A program made the translations under genes and the position numbers. A stretch of DNA of 34,661 nt from B1SED10-16 sp046498365 (lineage in GTDB: Bacteria > Desulfobacterota > Desulfobacteria > Desulfobacterales > Desulfosalsimonadaceae), in NCBI GenBank assembly GCA_046498365.1, contig JAWOAV010000059.1:1-34661 (forward strand), written 5' to 3'. Below, one piece after another: positions 8,601 to 15,786 of this stretch; the first letter of the stretch is position 1; each line of letters begins with the position of its first letter. Below the pieces are notes generated by a model. The model had not been told where the DNA came from, did no database searches, and worked only from the letters and a program-made list of their open reading frames with translations.

Positions 8601-9042
8601 CAGCCAGGGGAAGGACGGATTTTTCCTGGAGGAGCATCCCAAGCTGGGCCCGTTGAACACCTCCACCGACGGGGTTTTTCTTGCGGGAGCATGCCAGTCG
8701 GCCAAGGATATTCCCGATACGACGGCGCAGGCGTCCGGGGCGGCAGCCAAGGCCCTGTCATTGGCGCACCGGGGCGTGGTCGAGGTCCCCTCGGCCATAT
8801 CCTGGATCGATCCGGATATCTGCGCGGGATGCCAGGTCTGCATCGGCCTTTGCCCTTATGGGGCCATCGAGTTTGATCCGCGACGCGGGATTTCTGTGGT
8901 CAATGAGGCCCTTTGCAAGGGTTGCGGCAGTTGCGCCGGGTTCTGCCCGAGCAACGCGGCCCAGGTACGGCACTTCAAGCCCGCCCAGCTGCTTGCCGAA
9001 CTAGAGGGGATCATCGATACGATTCATGCAGTGGGACTGTGA
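5635..9042 (+). CDS. hdrA: HdrA-like flavoprotein with inserted GltD/NfnB-type NAD(P)H module
   Basis: Electron-transfer and probably electron-bifurcating subunit (1135 residues) of a cytoplasmic heterodisulfide-reductase-like complex. The HdrA part has an N-terminal CYVCHCG domain, FAD motif VVGAGIAGMQAA (146-157), the HdrA-specific FPTLDCAAC cluster site (Cys192, Cys195), a ferredoxin motif CTGCGECEKVCP (244-255), CVGSRD...YCSRVCCMYA, and two C-terminal [4Fe-4S] motifs (CAGCQVCIGLCP, CKGCGSCAGFCP). Between AYVID (about 287) and the second ferredoxin motif (about 759) lies a complete glutamate-synthase-small-subunit-like module: CRSACPAHVSVQGYI, FAD motif GSGPAGLSAA, and nucleotide motif GGGNVAFDCA followed by YRRTREEMPA. 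Electrons can therefore plausibly enter from NAD(P)H. GAGGTAG precedes the ATG. Operon order is TusA-like, this gene, mvhD. Partner and direction of electron flow are inferred. Confidence 0.93.
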   Translation: MALKIGCYVCHCGINIAGKVRVEEVAGFAGTLPSVVVARDYKFMCSDPGQEMIEKDIHEYGLNRVVVASCSPRLHEKTFQGVCQRSGINPYYFQMASIREHVSWVTADADDATRKAKTQVAAAVNRVCYHERLETRQVNVHPDIMVVGAGIAGMQAALDIGRAGNKVYLVEKDPTIGGHMLQFDKTFPTLDCAACIGTPVMVEVGQQPNIDLMTYSEVIDVTGYIGNYHVTVRRNPRYVKEGVCTGCGECEKVCPITRPSEWDVGLKDRHAIYRSFPQAVPIAYVIDKRGTAPCRSACPAHVSVQGYIALMRQGKYAEALALFRQAHPFPGVCGHVCHHPCEDNCTRSDVDQPLAIRELHRFLADLGKGAGDGAAVEGPAPGDEKVAIVGSGPAGLSAAYFLALKGYAVTLFEKLPVAGGMMAVGIPGYRLPPDILAHEIQQIEKLGVTIKTNTAFGTDITLESLKTDGFSAVFLAVGLHGSQPLGIENEAASGVIQGVDFLRHVALGEDVFIGRKAAVIGGGNVAFDCARTLVRKGLDKVYIVYRRTREEMPAHEEEIIEAGNEGIEFIYLAAPVRVVADDAGRVSAMEYLRMELGDPDESGRCRPVPIEGSETLLDIDMIVPAIGQAADTREMAQENLPMTKWGYFEADPVTYQTPVEWVFAGGDAVYGPQSVVDAVASGKAAAESIYRYMNGLDLLEGRKRTWDFARPEVPEEIKKEIRQERVGLRCLDPEDRKGNFCQVFEGYTEEEALVEASRCLECAVCSECYECVKACQPNAIDHDMQAEDREVKVGSIVIATGFDLMDPGVIKQYGYGRYPNVFTSLEFERLNNATGPTGGEILMRNKAGAFEKKPQSVALVHCVGSRDANYHEYCSRVCCMYALKYSHLIKEKVGHDTEVYEFYIDMRCFGKGYEEFYRRCQEEGTNFIRGKVAEITDKARAPHEKGKLIAIGEDTLLNRPIRVPVDMVVLCMAMEARSDAHDICRLFGVSQGKDGFFLEEHPKLGPLNTSTDGVFLAGACQSAKDIPDTTAQASGAAAKALSLAHRGVVEVPSAISWIDPDICAGCQVCIGLCPYGAIEFDPRRGISVVNEALCKGCGSCAGFCPSNAAQVRHFKPAQLLAELEGIIDTIHAVGL

Positions 9043-9080
9043 GGCAGGAGACATTACACGGAAACCGGAGGAATGGATCC

Positions 9081-9503
9081 ATGGACGATTTTGAACCGAC
9101 CATTATCGCTTTTGTGTGCAACTGGTGCACCTATACGGCGGCGGACCTTGCCGGGACATCGCGGTTGTCCTATCCCACCAACGTGCGGCTGATTCGCGTG
9201 ATGTGCACGGGGATGGTCGATCCCAAGTATATTATCAAGGCCTTCCTGGAGGGGGCCGATGCGGTCCTGGTCAGCGGATGCCACCCGGGCGACTGCCACT
9301 ACATCAACGGCAACTACAAGGCGCGAAGGCGGATCAGGCTTCTCAAGGCGATTTTACCCCAGTACGGTTTTGATGAGAAGCGGCTCAAGTTGACCTGGAT
9401 CGGCGCTTCCGACGGTATCCAGTTCGCCCGGACCATCCGGGAAATGGTAGCCGAGATCAAGGAGATAGGCCCCAACGAAGCGAAACAGGCGGCGGTTGTC
9501 TGA
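9081..9503 (+). CDS. mvhD: MvhD-like [2Fe-2S] electron-transfer subunit
   Basis: Small iron-sulfur protein (140 residues) that in methanogens and sulfate reducers links HdrA to an electron-donating enzyme. The family pattern is complete: FVCNWCTY (Cys13, Cys16), VMCTGMVDP (Cys42) and SGCHPGDCHY (Cys67, Cys72), followed by the typical Y..R......L. Start at ATG 9081 with CGGAGGAA just upstream; an ATG at 9073 is out of frame. It follows hdrA by 38 nt. In classical systems MvhD partners hydrogenase subunits MvhA and MvhG. Neither is encoded here, so the donor is probably the GltD module of HdrA or the next gene's product (inference). Confidence 0.93.
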   Translation: MDDFEPTIIAFVCNWCTYTAADLAGTSRLSYPTNVRLIRVMCTGMVDPKYIIKAFLEGADAVLVSGCHPGDCHYINGNYKARRRIRLLKAILPQYGFDEKRLKLTWIGASDGIQFARTIREMVAEIKEIGPNEAKQAAVV

Positions 9504-9552
9504 TACCGCACACGGTACGATTGATTGTTGAATATTCGGATGGAGGCTTTCC

Positions 9553-10698
9553 ATGGCAAAAACATCCCTGTGCGATGCAGCGGAGCAGAACCTGCAGGCG
9601 TCCCTTGCGTCTTTTTTCAAGTCCGTCCTGGCCCTGGAGGATATCAGTGCGCTCATGGCGCCCCTGCGCCTTCCGGGAAATGACATGATCATGCAGCAGC
9701 TGGTGACGGACCCGGAACTGCTTGATCCCATAGACCCTTTTGCGCCGGCCTTTCCCATGAACGCCGCGCGCCTTGTCTCCCGTCTGACCAAAAGGCCCGC
9801 CGGGGAGACCGTTGCGGTTATTCTCCGCCCCTGCGAAATACGCGCCCTTGTCGAACTGGTCAAGCTGAAGCAGGGGGAAATGGAAAATATTGTTGTTGTT
9901 GGCATCGACTGCCCGGGTGCCTTCAAGAATACCGATTACGTGAAATTTGCCGGGGAAAATCCGGAAACCGCCGCTAACCGGTTTCTTGCAGGGGCGCTTT
10001 CCGGGGAAACAAAATTTGACGAAGACGTCGAAATATCGGCTGCCTGCAGGGCCTGCACACACCCGGTCCCCCAGGGCGCCGATCTTTCCATCGGCATTTT
10101 CGGTCTCGATACCGACCGGCAGTTTCTGGTTTCGGCGGACACGGAAAAGGGGGAAGCGCTTTTTGACCGGTTGGGGCTGGCCGAATGCGAGGCACCGGGC
10201 ATTCGGGAGGAGGCCATTGATTCCCTTATGGCCGCACGCAAGGAATTCCAAAAGGACATGTTTGACGACGTCCGGGAAAAAACCAACACCCCGGATAAAC
10301 TCGCGACCTATCTCTCCGGATGCATCAACTGCTACAACTGCCGGGTGGCCTGCCCGGTGTGCTACTGTCGTGAATGCGTCTTTGTTACCGATGTCTTCGA
10401 CCATGACCCCTTTCAGTATCTCCGGTGGGCCAGGCGGAAAGGGATGATCAAAATGCCGACCGACACGCTGTTCTATCATATCACCCGCATGGCGCACATT
10501 TCCACGGCATGCGTGGGGTGCGGGCAGTGCAGCAATGCCTGCCCCAATGATATCCGGCTGGCAGAGCTCTTCACCGCAACCGCAAGCCTTGCCCAGGCGG
10601 CGTTCGACTATGAAGCCGGCAGAAGCCTGGAGGAGGAACCCCCGCTGGCGGCCTTCAATGAGGACGAGTTTGACGATGTGGTCGAGGTGAAACATTGA
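9553..10698 (+). CDS. FrhB/FdhB-like iron-sulfur flavoprotein (F420 hydrogenase/formate dehydrogenase beta type)
   Basis: A 381-residue protein of the coenzyme F420 hydrogenase/dehydrogenase beta-subunit family. Members bind FAD and [4Fe-4S] clusters and pass electrons between a soluble carrier or formate dehydrogenase and partner proteins. Visible marks are the family signature VILRPCEIRALVELVKLKQ (about 89-107), VVGIDCPG, a first Cys cluster CINCYNCRVACPVCYC (257-272) and a second one CVGCGQCSNACPN (320-332). The N-terminal ~80 residues are less conserved. GGAGG precedes the ATG at 9553, 49 nt after mvhD. No formate dehydrogenase catalytic subunit lies in the window, so the donor or acceptor is unknown. 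The gene ends directly at a miniature repeat element that separates it from the next hdrA. Confidence 0.88.
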   Translation: MAKTSLCDAAEQNLQASLASFFKSVLALEDISALMAPLRLPGNDMIMQQLVTDPELLDPIDPFAPAFPMNAARLVSRLTKRPAGETVAVILRPCEIRALVELVKLKQGEMENIVVVGIDCPGAFKNTDYVKFAGENPETAANRFLAGALSGETKFDEDVEISAACRACTHPVPQGADLSIGIFGLDTDRQFLVSADTEKGEALFDRLGLAECEAPGIREEAIDSLMAARKEFQKDMFDDVREKTNTPDKLATYLSGCINCYNCRVACPVCYCRECVFVTDVFDHDPFQYLRWARRKGMIKMPTDTLFYHITRMAHISTACVGCGQCSNACPNDIRLAELFTATASLAQAAFDYEAGRSLEEEPPLAAFNEDEFDDVVEVKH

Positions 10699-10849
10699 CG
10701 GCTTCGTAAAAAGCCCAATGTCTGCGTTGCGCACAATTTTTGAAGAATCTCACGTACGGCTAAGTACGATCAATTCTTCAAAAATTGCACGCGCCTTGAT
10801 CTTGAACTTTTTACATTGCCGTCCAAAATCGACTTTTTACGGGCTCATC
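10697..10849. mobile_element. MITE-like element between fdhB-like gene and hdrA2
   Basis: Its ends TGACGGCTTCGTAAAAAG (starting at 10696) and, on the other strand, TGATGAGCCCGTAAAAAG form imperfect terminal inverted repeats. Inside, AATTTTTGAAGAAT (10735-10748) pairs perfectly with 10773-10786, giving a 14-bp stem. Copies or parts occur at 21665-21840 and 29911-29944. It has no coding capacity. It overlaps the stop codon of the preceding gene and lies inside the presumed operon, so it is probably transcribed as a hairpin RNA segment. Confidence 0.75.
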
Positions 10850-10871
10850 AAACAGTAAGGAGCCAGATGAT

Positions 10872-13800
10872 ATGAAAGCCAAGATCGGACGCGCCCTTGT
10901 TGTCGGAGGGGGAATCAGCGGTATCCGGGCTGCACTGGACCTGGCCGAAACCGGCTACGGCGTTACCCTTGTGGACAAGGCGCCCCACCTGGGGGGCGTC
11001 CTCAGCCAGCTGGACAGCCAGTTTCCGAGCAATCACTGCGGCATGTGCAAAATGCTCCCCCTTGTGGAACGGGATGCCGGGTCCCAGTACTGCCTCAGAA
11101 AAGGGTTGTTTCACGAAAATATCGATATTCGCATGTCCACCCGGGTGGCAGCCATTGAAGGGGAAGCCGGGCATTTTACGATCCGGCTGCAGAAACAGCC
11201 CGGGTTCGTGGATCCGGACACCTGCATCGGCTGCGGGGTGTGCGCAGACGTTTGCCCGGTGGAGGTTGCGGACGAATTCAACGCCGGGCTTTCCCGGCGA
11301 AAAGCCGTATATTTGCCGGTGCCGCACATGACGCCAAACACCTACGTGATCGATTCCGCGGCCTGCAGCCGTTGCGGCGAGTGCGTCGACGCCTGTCCCA
11401 CGGGGGCGATCCGTCTTTTTCGAGAAGGCCGGCAGGACTTTGGCGTGCTGGTGGTGGACGATGAATATACCGTTCGCGATTCCATCAAGGAATGGCTTGA
11501 AGAGGAAGGGTTTTCGGCCGAAACGGCCGCTTCGGGGGAGGAAGCCCTGGAAGCCATGAAAAAACAATCCTTCAAGATGATGCTCCTTGATATCAAGATG
11601 CCCGGTATGGACGGGGTGGCGGTGCTGAAAAAAACCAGGGAAATGTTTCCGGATATGGCCGTGGTGATGATGACCGCCTACGCAACCGTCGAAACCGCTG
11701 TGGAAGCCATGAAAACCGGGGCCATGGATTATCTCATGAAGCCGTTTGATCCCGAGGACCTCGTTTCAAAGGTTGTCGAGGTCTACGAACTCCGGGAGGC
11801 GTCGATGGGGGAAACCATAGAAGCCGGGGCGGTCATATTCTGCGGTGGAACCGAGAGCTATGATCCGTCTACGGGGAAAAACCCCTTCGGGTACGGGGCG
11901 TTTCCCGACGTGCTCACCGGACTGGAGTTCGAACGCCTCCTCAGCGGCACCGGACCCGGCGGGGGGGAGCTCCTTCGCCCTTCCGACGGACGGCCCGTTA
12001 AATCGATTGCATGGGTCCAGTGCGTGGGTTCCAGGAATCTTCAGCTTGACAAGGATTACTGTTCCGGTATCTGCTGCATGTACGCGATCAAGGAAGCCAT
12101 GCTGGCAAAAGAGCGGGGCCCGGACGATTTGGAGGCGACGATTTTTTACACGGACATGCGCACGTTCGGTAAAACCTTCCAGCGCTTCCGGGAAAGCGCG
12201 GAAAAGGACTACAACATCCGTTTTACAAGGGGGCGCGTTCATACGGTTTTTACCGAGGTCAAAACCGGAAAACGGATGGTTACCTTCCCGGGGGAAAACA
12301 GCAGGCACATGGAGGCGGCCTTTGACATGGTGGTGCTCTCCACAGGGCAGCAGCCCGCCCGGGGGGTGGACAAGATTGCAGAAATGGCCGATTTCGAACT
12401 AAACCCCTGGGGATTTGCCATGGGAGAACCCTTTGCGCCCGCGAAAACAAAACGGGACGGGATTTTTCTGGCCGGTTCCTTTTCGGGACCCAAGGATATC
12501 GCCGAATCGGTTATTTCGGCCGGGTCGGCCTCTCTTTGCGCTTCTGCAACGATCCATGCGGCCGGCGGCGGCATGGCGGAAGTGGGCGAAGATGCGCCTG
12601 AATATGCCGATGTGTCCCTTCAGGCGCCGAAAGTACGGGTCGTTCTGTGCGAATGCGGGTCAACCCTGCCCGGCGGGATTGACATGGAGCGGATTGCCGC
12701 AGACCTGAAGGCAGATCCGGCCGTGGAGGAGGTTTTTGCCATCCCCCGCGTGTGCACAGCGGAAGGCTGGGATATGCTGGTAGAAAAGGCGAAGGGCAAA
12801 GGATACAACCGCCTGCTGGTGGGCGCGTGCATGCCCTATGTCCACACCCGCCGGCTGCGGCGGCTGGGGGAAAAGGTGATGGTCGATCCCGCCCTGATGG
12901 ATGTCGAGGACATTCGCAGCCCCGCATTTGTGTATGCCGACGCCGCAGCCGGCGACATCGAACAGGCAATGGCGCGGCGTCTCAAGTCGGGCGTCTCCCG
13001 GTTGCGGGAGGTCGACCCGATGCCGAAGCAATCCGTTCCGATCGCCCGGCGCGCATTGGTAATCGGCGGCGGCATTGCCGGGATAACGGCGGCACTGGCC
13101 ATTGCAGATCACGGATATCCCGTGGACTTTGTTGAAAAGACCGGTGAACTGGGGGGGAATCTCAAGTGGCTGACTTCTACCGTGGATGGGGACGATATTT
13201 CCGCCTTTTTCGACAGTGTGCGCCAGCGTGCAGAAAAACATCCCCGCATTACGGTTTACACAAACAGCGGGGTGGTCAGCTCCTTCGGGGCGGTTGGAAA
13301 TTTTTACACCACGATTGAAACGAGGGACGCCGCACCCCGGACCCTGCATCACGGCATTGTGATTCTGGCGACCGGCGGCAATGAAGCGGAGACATCCGCC
13401 TATTGCTTCGGCCAGAGCGATGCCGTCATCACCCAGAAAGCGCTGGAGCAAAAAATCTCCCAAAAACAGATCGATTGCAAAGCGATCGATACGGTGGCAA
13501 TGATCCAGTGCGTGGATTCCCGGGAAGCGCCGAGGAATTACTGCAGCCGCGTCTGCTGTACATCCACATTGAAGCATATCCTGCATATGAAAAAGGAAAA
13601 CCCGGATCTGGCGGTATACGTATTCTACCGTGACATGATGTCCTACGGATTTGCGGAAACCTGGTATACGGAGGCGCGGAAAGCCGGGGCCATTTTCATT
13701 CCCTACACGGTGGATGCCAAACCGCAGGTATCGGTCTGCGAGGGGGGCGATGGCGGTGCCGCACCGGTAAAAATTGCCGCGTATGAGCCGCTTTTGGAAG

Positions 13801-14309
13801 CCAATGTCGAAGTGAACGCGGACCTCCTGGTCCTGGCCACGGGGATTGTGCCGTCCCTCCCGGAGTCGCTTGCCGCTGCCTTTGGGGCCGGGATCGATGC
13901 GGATGGATTTTTCCAGGAAGCCGAATCCAAGTGGCGTCCGGTGGACAGTCTGAAGGAAGGGGTGTTTGCCTGTGGCATCGCCCTTTCCCCCCGGTCGGTG
14001 ACCGAGTCCATTGCAACGGCGGAAGCTGCGGCGCAGCGGGGGCTGAGAATATTGTCGAAAAATGCGCTGACGAGTGCAAGGGTCACCGCTCGGGTCCGGC
14101 ACAGCCTTTGTGCGCTTTGCGAACGCTGTATCGACGTGTGCCCTTACGGCGCGCGGTCCTTTGATCTGGATTTGCAGAAAATAATCGTTAATGCGGCCAT
14201 GTGCCAGGGATGCGGAAACTGCGCGTCGGAATGCCCGAACAGCGCTTCGGTGATCGACGGTTTTTTTGACGGACGGATGCTCGACATGATCGATATGGTC
14301 ATCGAATGA
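10872..14309 (+). CDS. Double HdrA flavoprotein with an embedded CheY-like receiver domain
   Basis: A 1145-residue fusion. Module 1 (1-565) is an HdrA: FAD motif VVGGGISGIRAA, cluster site FPSNHCGMC (Cys56, Cys59), ferredoxin motifs CIGCGVCADVCP (118-129) and CSRCGECVDACP (165-176), and CVGSRN...YCSGICCMYA. Between ferredoxin 2 and the returning FAD-domain strand sits a full receiver (191-308; bases 11442-11795) with Asp196-Asp197, phosphoacceptor Asp240 in LDIKMPGMDG, Thr268 and Lys290. Module 2 (587-1145) is a second HdrA with VVLCECGS, FAD motif VIGGGIAGITAA (730-741) and two C-terminal ferredoxin motifs (1080-1091, 1111-1122), but no CxxC after its GG loop. The gene overlaps the hdrC region and is followed by hdrB and a histidine kinase. 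Phospho-control of electron transfer is inferred. A start at 10872 follows AAGGAG. Confidence 0.93.
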   Translation: MKAKIGRALVVGGGISGIRAALDLAETGYGVTLVDKAPHLGGVLSQLDSQFPSNHCGMCKMLPLVERDAGSQYCLRKGLFHENIDIRMSTRVAAIEGEAGHFTIRLQKQPGFVDPDTCIGCGVCADVCPVEVADEFNAGLSRRKAVYLPVPHMTPNTYVIDSAACSRCGECVDACPTGAIRLFREGRQDFGVLVVDDEYTVRDSIKEWLEEEGFSAETAASGEEALEAMKKQSFKMMLLDIKMPGMDGVAVLKKTREMFPDMAVVMMTAYATVETAVEAMKTGAMDYLMKPFDPEDLVSKVVEVYELREASMGETIEAGAVIFCGGTESYDPSTGKNPFGYGAFPDVLTGLEFERLLSGTGPGGGELLRPSDGRPVKSIAWVQCVGSRNLQLDKDYCSGICCMYAIKEAMLAKERGPDDLEATIFYTDMRTFGKTFQRFRESAEKDYNIRFTRGRVHTVFTEVKTGKRMVTFPGENSRHMEAAFDMVVLSTGQQPARGVDKIAEMADFELNPWGFAMGEPFAPAKTKRDGIFLAGSFSGPKDIAESVISAGSASLCASATIHAAGGGMAEVGEDAPEYADVSLQAPKVRVVLCECGSTLPGGIDMERIAADLKADPAVEEVFAIPRVCTAEGWDMLVEKAKGKGYNRLLVGACMPYVHTRRLRRLGEKVMVDPALMDVEDIRSPAFVYADAAAGDIEQAMARRLKSGVSRLREVDPMPKQSVPIARRALVIGGGIAGITAALAIADHGYPVDFVEKTGELGGNLKWLTSTVDGDDISAFFDSVRQRAEKHPRITVYTNSGVVSSFGAVGNFYTTIETRDAAPRTLHHGIVILATGGNEAETSAYCFGQSDAVITQKALEQKISQKQIDCKAIDTVAMIQCVDSREAPRNYCSRVCCTSTLKHILHMKKENPDLAVYVFYRDMMSYGFAETWYTEARKAGAIFIPYTVDAKPQVSVCEGGDGGAAPVKIAAYEPLLEANVEVNADLLVLATGIVPSLPESLAAAFGAGIDADGFFQEAESKWRPVDSLKEGVFACGIALSPRSVTESIATAEAAAQRGLRILSKNALTSARVTARVRHSLCALCERCIDVCPYGARSFDLDLQKIIVNAAMCQGCGNCASECPNSASVIDGFFDGRMLDMIDMVIE

Positions 14310-14320
14310 AAGGAAATCCC

Positions 14321-14896
14321 ATGAAACCAGCGACGGAGACCGGCAGCCCGCAGGGGGCGTCAAAAAGCATTGAAAAACGGCTTGAACCGGTGCGGAAAAT
14401 GCTGCTTTGCTGCATTCAGTGCGGCACGTGCAGCGGGTCATGCCCCAATGCATGGGCGATGGACGTCTCCCCCCGGCGCCTGTGGCGTCTGCTGTTGACC
14501 CATAACGGGGAGGAAATTTTCAAAAGCCGTACATTTGCCCTTTGCTCCACGTGTTATTCGTGTACACTGAGGTGTCCCCGGGGGCTTCCGCTCACGGATG
14601 CCATGAGCATGCTGAAACAGGTGGCCGCAGCGGAAAATATGCGTATGTACCGACACAGCGTGCGCTTTTACCAGAGTTTTATGGAAAGCGTCCGGCGGCA
14701 TGGCAGGGTCAGGGAGATGGAGTTTATGACGCTGTATTTCCTGTCCATGAAAAATCCCGCCATCCCGCTGCGGTTTACTCCGCTTGGCATGCGCCTCATT
14801 GCGAAGCGCAAGGTGTCTTTTGGGTTTCCCTCCAGGGGAACGGGGCGGCTGGATGCTTTTTTCAGGAAGGCAGAGGCGGTTGAGGACCAATCATGA
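14321..14896 (+). CDS. hdrC: HdrC-like heterodisulfide reductase subunit C
   Basis: Iron-sulfur subunit (191 residues) that carries electrons from HdrA to HdrB in the cytoplasmic complex. Two classical [4Fe-4S] motifs are present: CIQCGTCSGSCP (31-42) and CSTCYSCTLRCP (75-86). The helical C-terminal part (RMYRHSVRFYQSFMESVRRHGRVREM) is typical of HdrC. The ATG at 14321 is preceded by AAAGGAAA; an in-frame ATG at 14306 overlaps the hdrA stop (ATGA) but has no ribosome-binding site. The 3' end overlaps hdrB by 4 nt, showing translational coupling. No transmembrane segments were seen, so this is the soluble HdrABC type and not HdrDE. Confidence 0.93.
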   Translation: MKPATETGSPQGASKSIEKRLEPVRKMLLCCIQCGTCSGSCPNAWAMDVSPRRLWRLLLTHNGEEIFKSRTFALCSTCYSCTLRCPRGLPLTDAMSMLKQVAAAENMRMYRHSVRFYQSFMESVRRHGRVREMEFMTLYFLSMKNPAIPLRFTPLGMRLIAKRKVSFGFPSRGTGRLDAFFRKAEAVEDQS

Positions 14897-15774
14897 AATA
14901 CATCTACTATCCGGGCTGCTCCCTTGAAGGCACGGCTCTGGAATACAACATTTCCACGAAGTCGGTTCTGGGCGCCCTTGGCGTGGAACTGGTTGAACTC
15001 GATGACTGGACGTGCTGCGGTGCCACGGCTGCCGAAGGGACAAGCCATCTGCTCTCCTTTGCGCTTCCGGCCAGAAACATCGCCCTTGCCGAAAAAATGA
15101 AAGAAGATGCGGACATTCTCGTCCCCTGCAGCGCCTGCTATTTAAATTTGAAGCGGGTGGAGCGGGAAATTGTTATGGATCCGGGCCTGTTGAAGAAAAT
15201 CAACCAGGTCCTGGAGACCGAAGACCTCGCTTTGAAAGGGAAACGCAAGACAAGGCACCTGCTGGATGTTTTGTCTTCCGATATCCCTGCACGGGATATT
15301 GCATCGGCGGTTGTGCGCCCCTTGAAAGGGCTGCGCATCGCGCCGTACTATGGGTGCCAGTGCCTGCGGCCCTACGCGGTTTTTGACGACCCGGAGGCGC
15401 CCCGTTCCATGGAGCCGATCCTTGCGGCGCTGGGGGCCTCGGTGTATGATTGGGACATGGGGGGGAAATGCTGCGGTGCCTCTCTTATGAGCACCGCACC
15501 GGAAGCGGGCATCGAGCTGGTCGCCGGTCTGCTGGATGCCGCCCAGGATGCGGATGCCGTGGTGACGGTCTGCCCCATGTGCCAGATGAACCTGGAGGCA
15601 TACCAGCGGCGCGCCTCGAAAATGCGAAAAGCACATTACGACGTGCCGATATTGTACCTGCCGCAGCTGATGGGCCTGGCGATGGGCCTGCCGGATGAAC
15701 AGACACGGCTGGATCTCAATTTGTGCGTACCAGACGGCTTCCGGCACAAACTGCCAGATTTGCAGCCCGTGTAA
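14893..15774 (+). CDS. hdrB: HdrB-like heterodisulfide reductase subunit B
   Basis: Catalytic disulfide-reducing subunit (293 residues). It has both CCG domains complete: YPGCS (Cys9), WTCCGAT (Cys41-Cys42) and PCSAC (Cys79, Cys82); then YYGCQC (Cys155), GKCCGAS (Cys193-Cys194) and CPMC (Cys227, Cys230). In methanogen HdrB these cysteines bind two noncubane [4Fe-4S] clusters that cleave CoM-S-S-CoB. In bacteria without those coenzymes the substrate is unknown; a DsrC trisulfide or another protein disulfide has been discussed for sulfate reducers. It starts inside the hdrC stop (ATGA) and is followed after 12 nt by a histidine kinase gene in the same direction. Confidence 0.94.
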   Translation: MKYIYYPGCSLEGTALEYNISTKSVLGALGVELVELDDWTCCGATAAEGTSHLLSFALPARNIALAEKMKEDADILVPCSACYLNLKRVEREIVMDPGLLKKINQVLETEDLALKGKRKTRHLLDVLSSDIPARDIASAVVRPLKGLRIAPYYGCQCLRPYAVFDDPEAPRSMEPILAALGASVYDWDMGGKCCGASLMSTAPEAGIELVAGLLDAAQDADAVVTVCPMCQMNLEAYQRRASKMRKAHYDVPILYLPQLMGLAMGLPDEQTRLDLNLCVPDGFRHKLPDLQPV

Positions 15775-15786
15775 GCGGGGCAAGAT

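Noticed and set aside
11442..11795. Receiver inside HdrA as an assembly or sequencing artefact
   Set aside because: The frame is continuous, both HdrA flanks resume at the right place in the fold, codon use matches, and all receiver key residues are present.
5635..14309. Identification of the two HdrA proteins as QmoA and QmoB
   Set aside because: The inserted GltD and receiver modules, the separate mvhD, and hdrB/hdrC genes in place of a QmoC membrane subunit and aprAB fit an HdrABC-type complex better.
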